Source: a bacterium (lineage in GTDB: Bacteria; Patescibacteriota; Minisyncoccia; JAHIHE01). Taken from it: a stretch of DNA of 51,008 bases. Positions 8,989-17,051 of this stretch are shown piece after piece. Location of the stretch: NCBI GenBank assembly GCA_030693205.1, contig JAUYBG010000005.1, forward strand, positions 73,017 through 124,024, written 5' to 3'. A program made the translations under genes and the position numbers. Positions within the stretch are counted from its first letter, which is position 1. The number at the start of each line of letters is the position of its first letter. Below the pieces are notes generated by a model that was not told the origin of the DNA, ran no database searches, and saw only the letters and a list, made by a program, of their open reading frames with translations.

Positions 8989-10185
8989 ATGGCCATCTCT
9001 CTTAATATTGAAAAAACCACTCGAGACGTCACAGCGGCGCATTTCGGAGTAATGTTCGCTTACAAACTTTTTTCTTTGTATTTTCCGCTGTTTTTGTCAG
9101 GGCGAGGATTTTCTTTGCCGGAAGTGGGTTATGCCTATTTATTGATTTATTTGCTGTTCGCGATTTTTTCGCCCATTGTCGGTTTTTTGAATCATAAAAT
9201 TAATCCGGCTAAATTAGCCACGGCGGGCATTGTTGGGTATGGGTTCTATTCTTTGGGAATGATTTTTATTCATAGTCCCATTTTATTTTATTTTCTTCAG
9301 GCGATGCTTGGGATTTCCGCCGCTTTGTTTTTTGTTTCTATCCGGGCAATTTTGATTTCCTCTCCGATAAAAAATTACGCGAATTCGTTCGGCTGGTTTT
9401 ATTCGGCTCCGTTTTATGCCAATGCGATTGCTCCTCTTACCGGAGCTTTAGTGATCTGGAAGTTTGGATTTTCCGGCGTTTTTATCGTGAGTTTGGCTTT
9501 GCAGTTTTTGCTCGCCATTTTATTTTTTACCAGGTTTAAAAATCAAAAGCCGGATTTTTTGAATAAATCTTTTGATTTGGCCAAGTTACGCCGTAATTAC
9601 GCGGATGTTTTTGATAAATTGAAGGTGAGCCGGATGCTTCCTTTTTTCGCCTTATCAATGATAGTGTTAATTTTTGACGGATTTTATCACGCCTTTTTTC
9701 CTTTATTTCTCAAGAGTCTCGGTTGGTCACAAAATTATATTTTGTTTTTTTTATCCGCGTTTTCTCTTTTGTTTTTGCCAATTTCTTTTTTAATTATCAG
9801 GCAGTTTGGCAAAGATGGACATCAGAGCGAAAGCGCGATTATTAAAGGAAGCTTGATTGCCGCGATTTTTTCCATTGTACTGGGAATATTCGCCGGATTT
9901 ATGAATTTTTTTATCATCCTTTTTCTTTTCTTGGGAAAAGCTGCCGGAGTTTATATCGCCGATACGGCGCGGAGCGGTTTTGTGGCTGAGAAGCTTAAGG
10001 TCAACTCCGAAGAAGCCGGAGCCATAGATTCGGTTTTTTCTCCATTAGGTACGGCTCTCGGCTCGCTGATTTCTGGTTTGCTTCTCGGTTCTCTGGGTTT
10101 TGGCCTGATGTTCATTCTCGGCGGTGTAGTAGCGGGATTGTTCGGAATGGCGGCAGGAAGAAATTTTTTACGCTCTAAAAAATGA
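8989..10185 (+). CDS. Major facilitator superfamily permease
   Basis: Integral membrane transporter with about 12 hydrophobic segments across 398 aa and a central cytoplasmic loop near residues 185-210 (KNQKPDFLNKSFDLAKLRRN). The N-half carries an MFS-like loop after TM2 (SPIVGFLNHKINPAKLA), in the position of the usual GRxxGRR/K motif. The 3' end is rich in Gly/Ala/Leu helices typical of TM11-12. Substrate is not deducible. It has its own promoter and no Shine-Dalgarno, unlike the two unknown genes flanking it. Confidence 0.85.
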   Translation: MAISLNIEKTTRDVTAAHFGVMFAYKLFSLYFPLFLSGRGFSLPEVGYAYLLIYLLFAIFSPIVGFLNHKINPAKLATAGIVGYGFYSLGMIFIHSPILFYFLQAMLGISAALFFVSIRAILISSPIKNYANSFGWFYSAPFYANAIAPLTGALVIWKFGFSGVFIVSLALQFLLAILFFTRFKNQKPDFLNKSFDLAKLRRNYADVFDKLKVSRMLPFFALSMIVLIFDGFYHAFFPLFLKSLGWSQNYILFFLSAFSLLFLPISFLIIRQFGKDGHQSESAIIKGSLIAAIFSIVLGIFAGFMNFFIILFLFLGKAAGVYIADTARSGFVAEKLKVNSEEAGAIDSVFSPLGTALGSLISGLLLGSLGFGLMFILGGVVAGLFGMAAGRNFLRSKK

Positions 10186-10217
10186 TTTTTGATCGCAGTT
10201 AATAAGCGCGTAAACAA

Positions 10218-10246
10218 TTGACAGGATTGATTTTCTATGATAGGCT
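10218..10246 (+). promoter_or_regulatory. Possible promoter for the gene at 10317
   Basis: Perfect -35 TTGACA (10218-10223), but only a weak -10 (TAGGCT at 10241-10246 with a 17-bp spacer). The better-looking TATGAT at 10236 is too close to the -35. Confidence 0.4.
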
Positions 10247-10316
10247 GAATTCAGCAAAAGAGGAGGATTTTTATCCGGATTTTCCGGACCGTTCTTTTAT
10301 AAATGAGGTGATAAAC

Positions 10317-11255
10317 GTGAATAGAAAAAAAATAAATAAAAATCTGGAAAAGATGATACAGGTACTTGTTGCCGCAGGTCACGATCTCCAAGCAGCGATC
10401 GCAAAAGGCGATTTACCGAATTGTACCAAAGAAGCAGTGGCGAATAATGTTCAGAGATTGGCTTTTGAGTTTTCGGAGATAAAAGAAAAGTGTGTCTTTT
10501 CCGGTGACGACTGGACATGGGGCAATGACGGGGAAGAATCTAAATTTCCCAAACCAACAGCAACCATTGCCATATCTCTGCGCGACGATAAGGGCAACCT
10601 TGAGGCTTGTGCTGTAAAAACGGTGTTTGAAGATTTGCCGATAGTAGTCGGCGATAAAGATGGTGTCTGGATTTACAGGAACAATAATTTTACAGAAGTT
10701 ACAGCTGTGGATAGAGTCTTCTGTATTCCGGAAATTAAGCCTCAATTATGCGTCTACGGACAGAAAGCCAAACCCCATTGGGTAAAAATGGCCCACACGA
10801 TTGGCGATATAATCAAACAAGGCATTGGAGTTTACAACTCCATGGGTCCATTCTGGATGTTGAAGCAATATTTCGGCAACTTTGACGAAAATACTGGTAC
10901 GGTTAAGCCTTTTAACTTCGCGCTTTGCGAGCCATTCGCGAATAAACCAAAAGAAGAGATAGTCTTCACGGTGCTTTTCTGGCTTAATCAGAATTTGCCG
11001 GAAAATCAGCGGTTTATTATTACCAATATGGCCGGTGAAGGAGCAGTGTTTGAAGGAACCCATATCAAAAAAGCCGAGCCGCCCGTCTGCGAAATATATT
11101 GTGCTCCGGGCTTGATCGTCGCGCCTACTCCCGAATGTTGGGCGACCATAATGATGGCGTTTTGCAACGCAAATGAAATGGCAATACCAACAAAGGTTAG
11201 GGAATTGGCAAAAGGACTTGAGGCCGCAAGAGAAAAAATAGCAATTTCTGCTTGA
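10317..11255 (+). CDS. Uncharacterised protein, 312 aa
   Basis: Not recognised. Soluble, without signal peptide or membrane helix. It has a helical N-terminus (about residues 1-55), a Trp/Asp-rich block (SGDDWTWGNDGEES), a beta-rich middle and a Cys-containing C-terminal part (EIYCAPGLIVAPTPECW). I chose the GTG at 10317 because GAGGTG sits just upstream (10305-10310); the frame stays open to 10218, but that region contains the candidate promoter. A second GAGGAGG (10260-10266) and a tiny ATG-AGG-TGA frame (10303-10311) lie in the leader. Monocistronic, with a terminator downstream. Confidence 0.75.
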   Translation: MNRKKINKNLEKMIQVLVAAGHDLQAAIAKGDLPNCTKEAVANNVQRLAFEFSEIKEKCVFSGDDWTWGNDGEESKFPKPTATIAISLRDDKGNLEACAVKTVFEDLPIVVGDKDGVWIYRNNNFTEVTAVDRVFCIPEIKPQLCVYGQKAKPHWVKMAHTIGDIIKQGIGVYNSMGPFWMLKQYFGNFDENTGTVKPFNFALCEPFANKPKEEIVFTVLFWLNQNLPENQRFIITNMAGEGAVFEGTHIKKAEPPVCEIYCAPGLIVAPTPECWATIMMAFCNANEMAIPTKVRELAKGLEAAREKIAISA

Positions 11256-11283
11256 AAACGCAGGATAAAACTTGAACAAAGCA

Positions 11284-11334
11284 AGCGGAGTGATTTATCA
11301 GTAGTAACACGCGATAAATCCCCGCTATTTTTTT
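11284..11334 (+). terminator. Rho-independent terminator after the 10317 gene
   Basis: AGCGG...ATTTATC (within 11284-11299) pairs with GATAAATC..CCGCT (within 11313-11326), with a small bulge, followed by a T-run that merges into the TTGACA of the next promoter. Confidence 0.7.
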
Positions 11335-11362
11335 TTGACAAAATCTTTAATTAAGCTATACT
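11335..11362 (+). promoter_or_regulatory. Promoter for the YvcK-like gene
   Basis: TTGACA (11335-11340), 16-bp spacer, TATACT (11357-11362). The -35 directly abuts the preceding terminator's T tract. The ATG is 81 bp downstream. Confidence 0.7.
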
Positions 11363-11443
11363 AAAAGTAGATTTATAAGAAGCTTTTTCTTTGTTTGAAA
11401 GGCAAAAAGAACAGTTTCGCATTAATTTAATAAGTAAAAGTAT

Positions 11444-12406
11444 ATGGAAAAAAATATTGTTTGTTTTGGCGGAGGAAACGCTATGCCGAAGGCAATTTTG
11501 ATGCCGCTTAAAAAATATTCAACGATGATTACCGGTATTACTTCAATGGTTGATAATGGCGGGTCAGCCGGGCAATTGAGAGTAGATTTTAACGTTTTGC
11601 CTCCGGGAGATATCAGACGGCATATTTTGGCTTTATCCGATGCACCTCAGTGGAAAAAAGATCTTTGGGTTTTCAGGTTTGGCCATGAAGTTTTTGACGG
11701 CGGGCACAAAGGGCATGTTTTTGCCAATGCTTTTATAGCGGGACTGGAAAATAATTTAAAGGATTATGGAAAAGCATTGGATGTGATGCATGAATTTATG
11801 GAAGTGAATAAAAAACACAGAGCTCTTCCGGCGACTATTGAGAAAACCCAGATTTACGCCGAATTGGAAAATGGAGAGATCGTAAAAGGCGAAGATGAAA
11901 TTGATGTTCCTCTTAAGCATGATCCGAAACTGAAAATTAAAAAAGTTTATCTAGAGCCGAAGGCCAAGGCTTATCCGAAAGCGCTTGCGGAGGTGGAAAA
12001 AGCTGATTTGATAACTATCGGTCCGGGTGATCTGTATTCTTCCGCAATTCCTTGTTTGATGATGGAGGGAATGAGTGAAGCTTTTAAAAAATCCCGAGCG
12101 AAAAAAGTATTAATAACGAACACTATGACCAAGCTCGGCGAGACGAATGATTTTTCCGTGGCGGATTTTGCCAGCGAAGTGGAAAAATACATGGGTTGCC
12201 CGCTGGATTTCGTGATTTACAACAGTCAGACACCTGCGAAAGAAAGGATCGAAGAATACAAAAAAGAAGAGCCGGCGATAATGGAATTAGTAAAAGCGGA
12301 TAAAGGACTGGATAAAAATAAATTTATAACCGGCGATCTGCTTTTGGCAGACGGACCAGTAATTTATGATCCGGAAAAATTGGTAAAATTATTAATGAGC
12401 CTATAA
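11444..12406 (+). CDS. YvcK/CofD-like protein (gluconeogenesis-factor family)
   Basis: Member of the CofD/YvcK Rossmann-like family. In Firmicutes YvcK binds UDP-sugars and supports peptidoglycan precursor supply and growth on gluconeogenic carbon. Visible hallmarks are the N-terminal FGGGNAMPK loop, TSMVDNGGSAGQLR, LPPGDIRRHILAL, and the late ITIGPGDLYSS and NTMTKLGETNDF blocks. Length (320 aa) is normal. It is followed 28 bp later by a sugar nucleotidyltransferase and, after leuS, by glmS, a setting consistent with cell-wall sugar metabolism. True CofD (F420 synthesis) is unlikely in this kind of genome. Confidence 0.85.
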   Translation: MEKNIVCFGGGNAMPKAILMPLKKYSTMITGITSMVDNGGSAGQLRVDFNVLPPGDIRRHILALSDAPQWKKDLWVFRFGHEVFDGGHKGHVFANAFIAGLENNLKDYGKALDVMHEFMEVNKKHRALPATIEKTQIYAELENGEIVKGEDEIDVPLKHDPKLKIKKVYLEPKAKAYPKALAEVEKADLITIGPGDLYSSAIPCLMMEGMSEAFKKSRAKKVLITNTMTKLGETNDFSVADFASEVEKYMGCPLDFVIYNSQTPAKERIEEYKKEEPAIMELVKADKGLDKNKFITGDLLLADGPVIYDPEKLVKLLMSL

Positions 12407-12434
12407 GATATTTTTAAAAACTAAAAATTACTTT

Positions 12435-13712
12435 ATGCAAGCAATTTTATTGGCCGCGGGAGAATCATCGAGATTTTGGCCGTTGGCGGAAAAAAAACAT
12501 AAGTCTCTTATAAAAATAATGGGAAAATCATTGATCGAGTGGACGGTGGAAGCGGTGGCGCGAGCCGGCGTCAAAGATATTATTATCGTGCATTCGCCGA
12601 ATTCTCAAATAGAAAAATTTCTTGGAGATGGCTCTCTTTTCGGCGTAAAGCTTTCGTATCTCGTTCAAAAAGAAGCCAAAGGGATGGGCGATGCGGTAAT
12701 GCAGGCGGAATCATTGATCAAAGATTCGTTTTTTGTCTTAAATCCGGATATTTTTAACGCTGATAAGTTTTTGAAAATAATGCTTGCCAAGCAGAAAGAA
12801 ACCGGCGCAAAAATGGTTCTACTTGGCGCCAAAACAGACAAGCCATGGAAATACGGGATGCTTGACTTTAAAGGCGATAAGGCAAATTCAATCATTGAAA
12901 AGCCGGCGCAAGGAAAAGAGCCTTCGAATATTAAGGCGGTTGGGATTTATTTATTGCCCAAAGTTTTTTTTTCTTATTATCGTAAGGTTAAAGAGCATAT
13001 GTATGCTTATGAAGATGCGCTCTCGCTTTTTATGAAAGAAAATGATACGCGTCTCGCGATCACCGAAGAAGAAACTCCAAGCTTGAAATATCCCTGGGAT
13101 CTTTTTAAAGATAGTCAGATAATGATAGACGCGCTTATTAAAGAACAAAAGATTAGCAAGAACGTAAAAATTGCCAAAAGCGCTATTATCGAGGGACCGG
13201 TTTGGATAGGAGAAAATTCAATTATATTTGAGCACGCGGTTATTAAAGGTCCTTGCTATATTGGAAATGGCTGCACTATTGGCAATAATACTTTGATTAG
13301 GAAATATGTAAATTTAGAAGACGGGGTTTTAATTGGCGCGAATGCGGAAGTTACTCGTTCGATTTTTCAATCGCGGAGTCATACACATTCCGGATTTTTC
13401 GGCGATTCTATTATTGGAGAAGATGTAAAAATTGGCGCCGGAACGATCACTGCTAATATTCGGGTAGATAGGCATGAAATTAGGCCGATAGTAAAAAGCG
13501 AAAGAGTAGAAACTAAACTCGCGGCACTGGGCGCGATTATTGGCGATCGGACACATTTGGGAATTGCCGTAAATTTAATGCCCGGGGTGCTAGTCGGATG
13601 CGATTCAAAGATTGGACCCAATTCTTTGGTCAGGGAAAATATTTCCAATAATGTTGTTTTATACACGGAATTTAAAAATATTGTTAAAAAAAATACAAAA
13701 GCCAATGATTAA
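12435..13712 (+). CDS. Sugar-phosphate nucleotidyltransferase with left-handed beta-helix (GlmU-like)
   Basis: Two-domain enzyme. The N-terminal nucleotidyltransferase (residues about 1-235) has the signature LLAAGESSRFWPLAEKKHKS, with the G-x-G/S-x-R and Lys of the NTP site, and NPDIFN as the metal-binding Asp region. The C-terminal domain (about 245-425) has hexapeptide repeats (IEGPVWIGENSIIFEHAVIK and similar) forming a left-handed beta-helix. The most likely role is UDP-GlcNAc formation (GlcNAc-1-P uridylyl and GlcN-1-P acetyl transfer), inferred from nearby glmS. Glucose-1-phosphate thymidylyl- or uridylyltransferase activity is an alternative. Its end overlaps the HAD gene by 8 bp. Confidence 0.82.
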   Translation: MQAILLAAGESSRFWPLAEKKHKSLIKIMGKSLIEWTVEAVARAGVKDIIIVHSPNSQIEKFLGDGSLFGVKLSYLVQKEAKGMGDAVMQAESLIKDSFFVLNPDIFNADKFLKIMLAKQKETGAKMVLLGAKTDKPWKYGMLDFKGDKANSIIEKPAQGKEPSNIKAVGIYLLPKVFFSYYRKVKEHMYAYEDALSLFMKENDTRLAITEEETPSLKYPWDLFKDSQIMIDALIKEQKISKNVKIAKSAIIEGPVWIGENSIIFEHAVIKGPCYIGNGCTIGNNTLIRKYVNLEDGVLIGANAEVTRSIFQSRSHTHSGFFGDSIIGEDVKIGAGTITANIRVDRHEIRPIVKSERVETKLAALGAIIGDRTHLGIAVNLMPGVLVGCDSKIGPNSLVRENISNNVVLYTEFKNIVKKNTKAND

Positions 13713-14370
13713 AGCTATAATATTTGATGCTGACGGAACGCTTTATGGGGTGAGGACAGAACGCGCATATAAGGCGGCGGCTGATTTTTTGGAAACTCGC
13801 ACTGGCGTTAAGGCGGATAAAATCTTAACGGAGTGGAAAAAAACAATTGATAAAATTAATTTTTTTATTCCTGATGCTCGAGATCCTCAAAAGCGCGATC
13901 GGCGATATGCGCTTAAAAAAACGCTTGAAGCGCTTGAATTGCAGGGTAAAAATACAGATAAAATTGTCGGCGAGGCGCTGGATATTTTTTGGCGCATGGC
14001 GATAGAAGACCTGGAAGTTTCTCCTTTTTGCTTATCCGCGGTTAAAGAGCTTAATAAAGAATATGTATTAGCGGTAGTCAGTGAGGAGTTCAAAAAAAAC
14101 TTGGTTCGCAAAATCAATCAGGCTTTTAGTTCTTGGGAAAAATATTTTAAATTTTTGATCACGCCTGAAGATACTGGCGCTATGAAGCCTTCGGAAAAAT
14201 ATTATATTGAGGCAATGAAAAAACTGAATTTATTCCCGTCGGAAATCTTAGCGGTTGGGGATTCCGAAGAGCGGGATATTGCGCCGGCAAAAAAACTCGG
14301 GATCAAGACTTTGATTTTTAATTTTAAGGAAGCGGAAAGTTTGTTGGAAAAAGTGAATAAATTGATTTAA
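13705..14370 (+). CDS. HAD-superfamily phosphatase
   Basis: Haloacid dehalogenase-like hydrolase of 221 aa. Motif I is IIFDADGTLYG (nucleophile and acid/base Asp) near residue 7, motif II Ser/Thr lies near VVSEE, motif III Lys in the TGAMKPSEK block, and motif IV is GDSEERDI. The cap domain is helical (about 20-90). The start was set at the ATG overlapping the last codons of the previous gene; the frame is open further upstream, but the HAD motif begins right at this ATG. Substrate unknown. Confidence 0.87.
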   Translation: MIKAIIFDADGTLYGVRTERAYKAAADFLETRTGVKADKILTEWKKTIDKINFFIPDARDPQKRDRRYALKKTLEALELQGKNTDKIVGEALDIFWRMAIEDLEVSPFCLSAVKELNKEYVLAVVSEEFKKNLVRKINQAFSSWEKYFKFLITPEDTGAMKPSEKYYIEAMKKLNLFPSEILAVGDSEERDIAPAKKLGIKTLIFNFKEAESLLEKVNKLI

Positions 14371-14373
14371 TTT

Positions 14374-16971
14374 ATGAAAAAATACGATCCAGAAAAACTT
14401 GAGCCAAAATGGTCCCGCCATAAAAAAGGCGGGATTTCGCCCGCTGTTGTGGGCTCAACAAGTATGAATAACAAATATAAGCCAGAAATCATTGAGAAGA
14501 AATGGCAAGAGACATGGAAAGAGTTAGGGATTTATAAAACAAAAGATTTGGCTAAAAAACCGAAGTTTTATGCTTTGGATATGTTTCCGTATCCTTCCGG
14601 CGTCGGGCTTCACGTTGGGCACCCGAAAGGATATATTGCTACGGACGTGATTTCGAGAAAAAAAATTCTTGAAGGGTGTAATGTTCTTCACCCGATGGGC
14701 TGGGATGCTTTTGGTTTACCCACGGAAAATTACGCCATAAAAAATAAGATTCATCCGCGGATTGCGACTGAAAAAAATATAGAAACTTTTAAAAATCAAC
14801 TGGAAAAATTCGGTTTTACTTATGATTGGGATCGGGAGATCAATACTACTGATCCGGAATTTTACAAATGGACGCAGTGGATATTTTTAAAAATGTTCGA
14901 GCGTGGCTTGGCGTATCAATCCGATGAACCGGTGAATTGGTGTCCGAGTTGTAAGACGGTTCTCGCCAATGAGGATCTGGAAGGCGGACTTTGCGAGCGG
15001 TGCGGAACTCAGGTAGTGCAAAAAAAGATGAAGCAGTGGGTTTTAAAAATGACGGCGTACGCGGACAGATTGCTTTATGATCTGGATACGGAAAATTTGG
15101 ACTGGGAAGAATTGATCAAAGAACAGCAAAAAAACTGGATCGGCCGGAGCGAGGGCGCAACCATTAAATTTGAAATTAAAAATTCAAAATTATCTTTTGA
15201 TGTTTTTACCACACGGCTGGATACGATTTTCGGCTGTACTTATTGCGTGGTGGCGCCGGAACATTCTTTGATTCAAAAATTTAAGAACGAAATTGAAAAT
15301 TATAGCGAAGTGGAAAAATACATAGTTCAAGCACAAAATAAAACCGAGATGGAGCGAACGGCTTTGGCCAAAGAAAAAACCGGCGTGGAACTAAAGGGTG
15401 TTAAAGCGGTCAATCCGTTTACCAATGAGGAAATCCCGGTTTGGGTGGCGGATTACGTGCTGGGATTTTACGGCACTGGCGCGGTAATGGCCGTGCCGGC
15501 GCACGATGAGAGGGATTTTGAATTTGCGAAGAAATATGGTTTGCCGATTAAAGTAACTATTAGGCCTACAGTTGTGTCGATTGCCGGGATATCGATATTG
15601 GGAGAGAAAGCGAAAGAGAAAGCGATAGCAGCAGGATATAGAGAAAAAGAGCAGTTTTTAAAAGGCGAAAAAGCATTTTGTAAAGATGGCGCATTAATAA
15701 ATTCTGAAAAATATAATAGTTTAACTTCGGAAAAAGCTCGTGAAGAGATGACTAAATGGTTGGAAGAAAAAAATATTGGCAAGAAAAAAGTTAATTATAA
15801 AATGCGCGATTGGGTTTTTTCCAGGCAAAGATATTGGGGCGAACCGATTCCCATTATTCACTGCGCCAAATGCGGCGCGGTGGGAGTGCCGGAAAAAGAT
15901 CTGCCGGTGAAACTTCCGGAGGTTAAAAGTTATGAGCCAACTGGCACCGGCGAATCGCCTTTGGCAAAGATCAGTGAATGGGTGAATGTGAAATGTCCGA
16001 AATGCGGCGGCGCGGCTAAAAGAGAAACAAACACAATGCCGCAGTGGGCCGGCTCCAGCTGGTATTATCTAAGATATGTTGATCCGAAAAATAAAAAGGC
16101 ACTAGTGGATAAAAATAAAGAAAAATCTTGGATGCCGGTTGATCTGTATGTAGGCGGCGCGGAACATGCCACGCGGCATTTGCTTTATGCTCGCTTCTGG
16201 CATAAATTTTTATTTGATATTGGTGTTGTGAGCACGGAGGAACCGTTCAAAAAACTTTTCCACGTGGGTTTGATTTTGGCTTCCGACGGCCGCAAGATGA
16301 GCAAGCGCTGGGGCAACGTGATCAATCCGGATGATGTTATTCGTGAATTTGGCGCGGATTCATTTCGTCTTTACGAGATGTTTATGGGGCCTTTTTCACA
16401 GTCGGTTAGTTGGAGCACAAAGGGTGTGGTAGGAATGAGAAGATTCTTGGAGAGAATATGGCAATTAAATGACAAATGTCAAATGACAAATGTCAAATCA
16501 ATGTCAAATGACAAATTAGAGCGGTTAATCCATAAGACGATTAAGAAAGTCGGGGAGGATATTGAAGGATTTAAATTTAATACGGCGATCTCGACGTTGA
16601 TGATTTTATCGAATGAGTTTGAAAAACACGAAAAAGTTCCGAAAGATCATTTTGAAAAGTTTTTAATTTTATTGAGTCCTTTTGCTCCGCATATTGCGGA
16701 AGAATTATGGCTGGCGGTCGGAAATAAAAAAAGCATATTTTTATTCGAGTGGCCGAAATATGATCCGAACTTGGTAAAAGAAGAAGAAATAGAACTGGTA
16801 ATGCAAATTAACGGCAAAGTAAAGGACAAAATAAAAGCTGCGGCGGATATTTCGGAAAATGAAGCGAAAAAAATAGCGCTGGCAAGTGAAAAAATTAAGA
16901 AAGTGATTGAAGGCAAAGAAATTAAAAAAGTGATATTTGTGAAAGGAAGATTAATTAATATAGTTATTTAG
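14374..16971 (+). CDS. leuS: Leucyl-tRNA synthetase with repeat-derived insertions
   Basis: Class I synthetase charging tRNA-Leu. Motifs: FPYPSGVGLHVGHPKGY (HIGH region), the CP1 editing domain (including TGAVMAVPAHDERDFEFA), two Cys-pair zinc elements (CPSCK...CERCG and CAKCG...CPKCGG), and KMSKRWGNV. The ATG at 14374 is 3 bp after the HAD stop, but family alignment fits a second ATG at 14464 better. The intervening 90 bp hold an imperfect duplicate of the N-terminal coding segment plus palindromes. A TGACAAATGTC-type repeat (16467-16517) inserts about 15 residues (NDKCQMTNVKSMSNDK) before the anticodon-binding domain. The frame is intact throughout. Confidence 0.95.
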   Translation: MKKYDPEKLEPKWSRHKKGGISPAVVGSTSMNNKYKPEIIEKKWQETWKELGIYKTKDLAKKPKFYALDMFPYPSGVGLHVGHPKGYIATDVISRKKILEGCNVLHPMGWDAFGLPTENYAIKNKIHPRIATEKNIETFKNQLEKFGFTYDWDREINTTDPEFYKWTQWIFLKMFERGLAYQSDEPVNWCPSCKTVLANEDLEGGLCERCGTQVVQKKMKQWVLKMTAYADRLLYDLDTENLDWEELIKEQQKNWIGRSEGATIKFEIKNSKLSFDVFTTRLDTIFGCTYCVVAPEHSLIQKFKNEIENYSEVEKYIVQAQNKTEMERTALAKEKTGVELKGVKAVNPFTNEEIPVWVADYVLGFYGTGAVMAVPAHDERDFEFAKKYGLPIKVTIRPTVVSIAGISILGEKAKEKAIAAGYREKEQFLKGEKAFCKDGALINSEKYNSLTSEKAREEMTKWLEEKNIGKKKVNYKMRDWVFSRQRYWGEPIPIIHCAKCGAVGVPEKDLPVKLPEVKSYEPTGTGESPLAKISEWVNVKCPKCGGAAKRETNTMPQWAGSSWYYLRYVDPKNKKALVDKNKEKSWMPVDLYVGGAEHATRHLLYARFWHKFLFDIGVVSTEEPFKKLFHVGLILASDGRKMSKRWGNVINPDDVIREFGADSFRLYEMFMGPFSQSVSWSTKGVVGMRRFLERIWQLNDKCQMTNVKSMSNDKLERLIHKTIKKVGEDIEGFKFNTAISTLMILSNEFEKHEKVPKDHFEKFLILLSPFAPHIAEELWLAVGNKKSIFLFEWPKYDPNLVKEEEIELVMQINGKVKDKIKAAADISENEAKKIALASEKIKKVIEGKEIKKVIFVKGRLINIVI
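14399..14458 (+). repeat. Nested palindrome inside the 5' end of leuS
   Basis: Outer arms TTGAGCC (14399-14405) and GGCTCAA (14452-14458) enclose TCCCGCC (14413-14419) and GGCGGGA (14428-14434). A competing CGGG/CCCG pair lies beside the inner stem. It separates two related copies of about 35 bp (about 14378-14412 and 14470-14504). Confidence 0.6.
16467..16517 (+). repeat. TGACAAATGTC-type tandem repeat within leuS
   Basis: Iterations of ATGACAA / ATGTCAA make a short, self-complementary tract in frame. A 25-bp stretch (16478-16502) recurs exactly in the intergenic region upstream of lepB (39564-39588), showing it is a dispersed genomic repeat. Confidence 0.75.
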
Positions 16972-16977
16972 TTCATC

Positions 16978-17021
16978 AAGTTATAAAGTCATAAAGTAAA
17001 ATTTTGCAAACTTTATAACTT
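16978..17021. repeat. Inverted repeat between leuS and glmS
   Basis: AAGTTATAAAGT (16978-16989) and ACTTTATAACTT (17010-17021) form a perfect 12-bp stem with a 20-nt loop. No T-run follows, so it is more likely a dispersed repeat than a terminator. Confidence 0.55.
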
Positions 17022-17051
17022 TAAGAACTTTATAAACGTTCAACTAATACC

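Noticed and set aside
10218-10316. Longer N-terminus of the 10317 protein using upstream TTG
   Set aside because: That stretch contains a consensus -35 element, and the GTG at 10317 has a good SD; the translated extension looks unstructured.
16467-16517. CRISPR-like direct repeats
   Set aside because: Units of 7-14 bp without unique spacers; a simple tandem repeat. No CRISPR array or cas gene was seen anywhere in the window.
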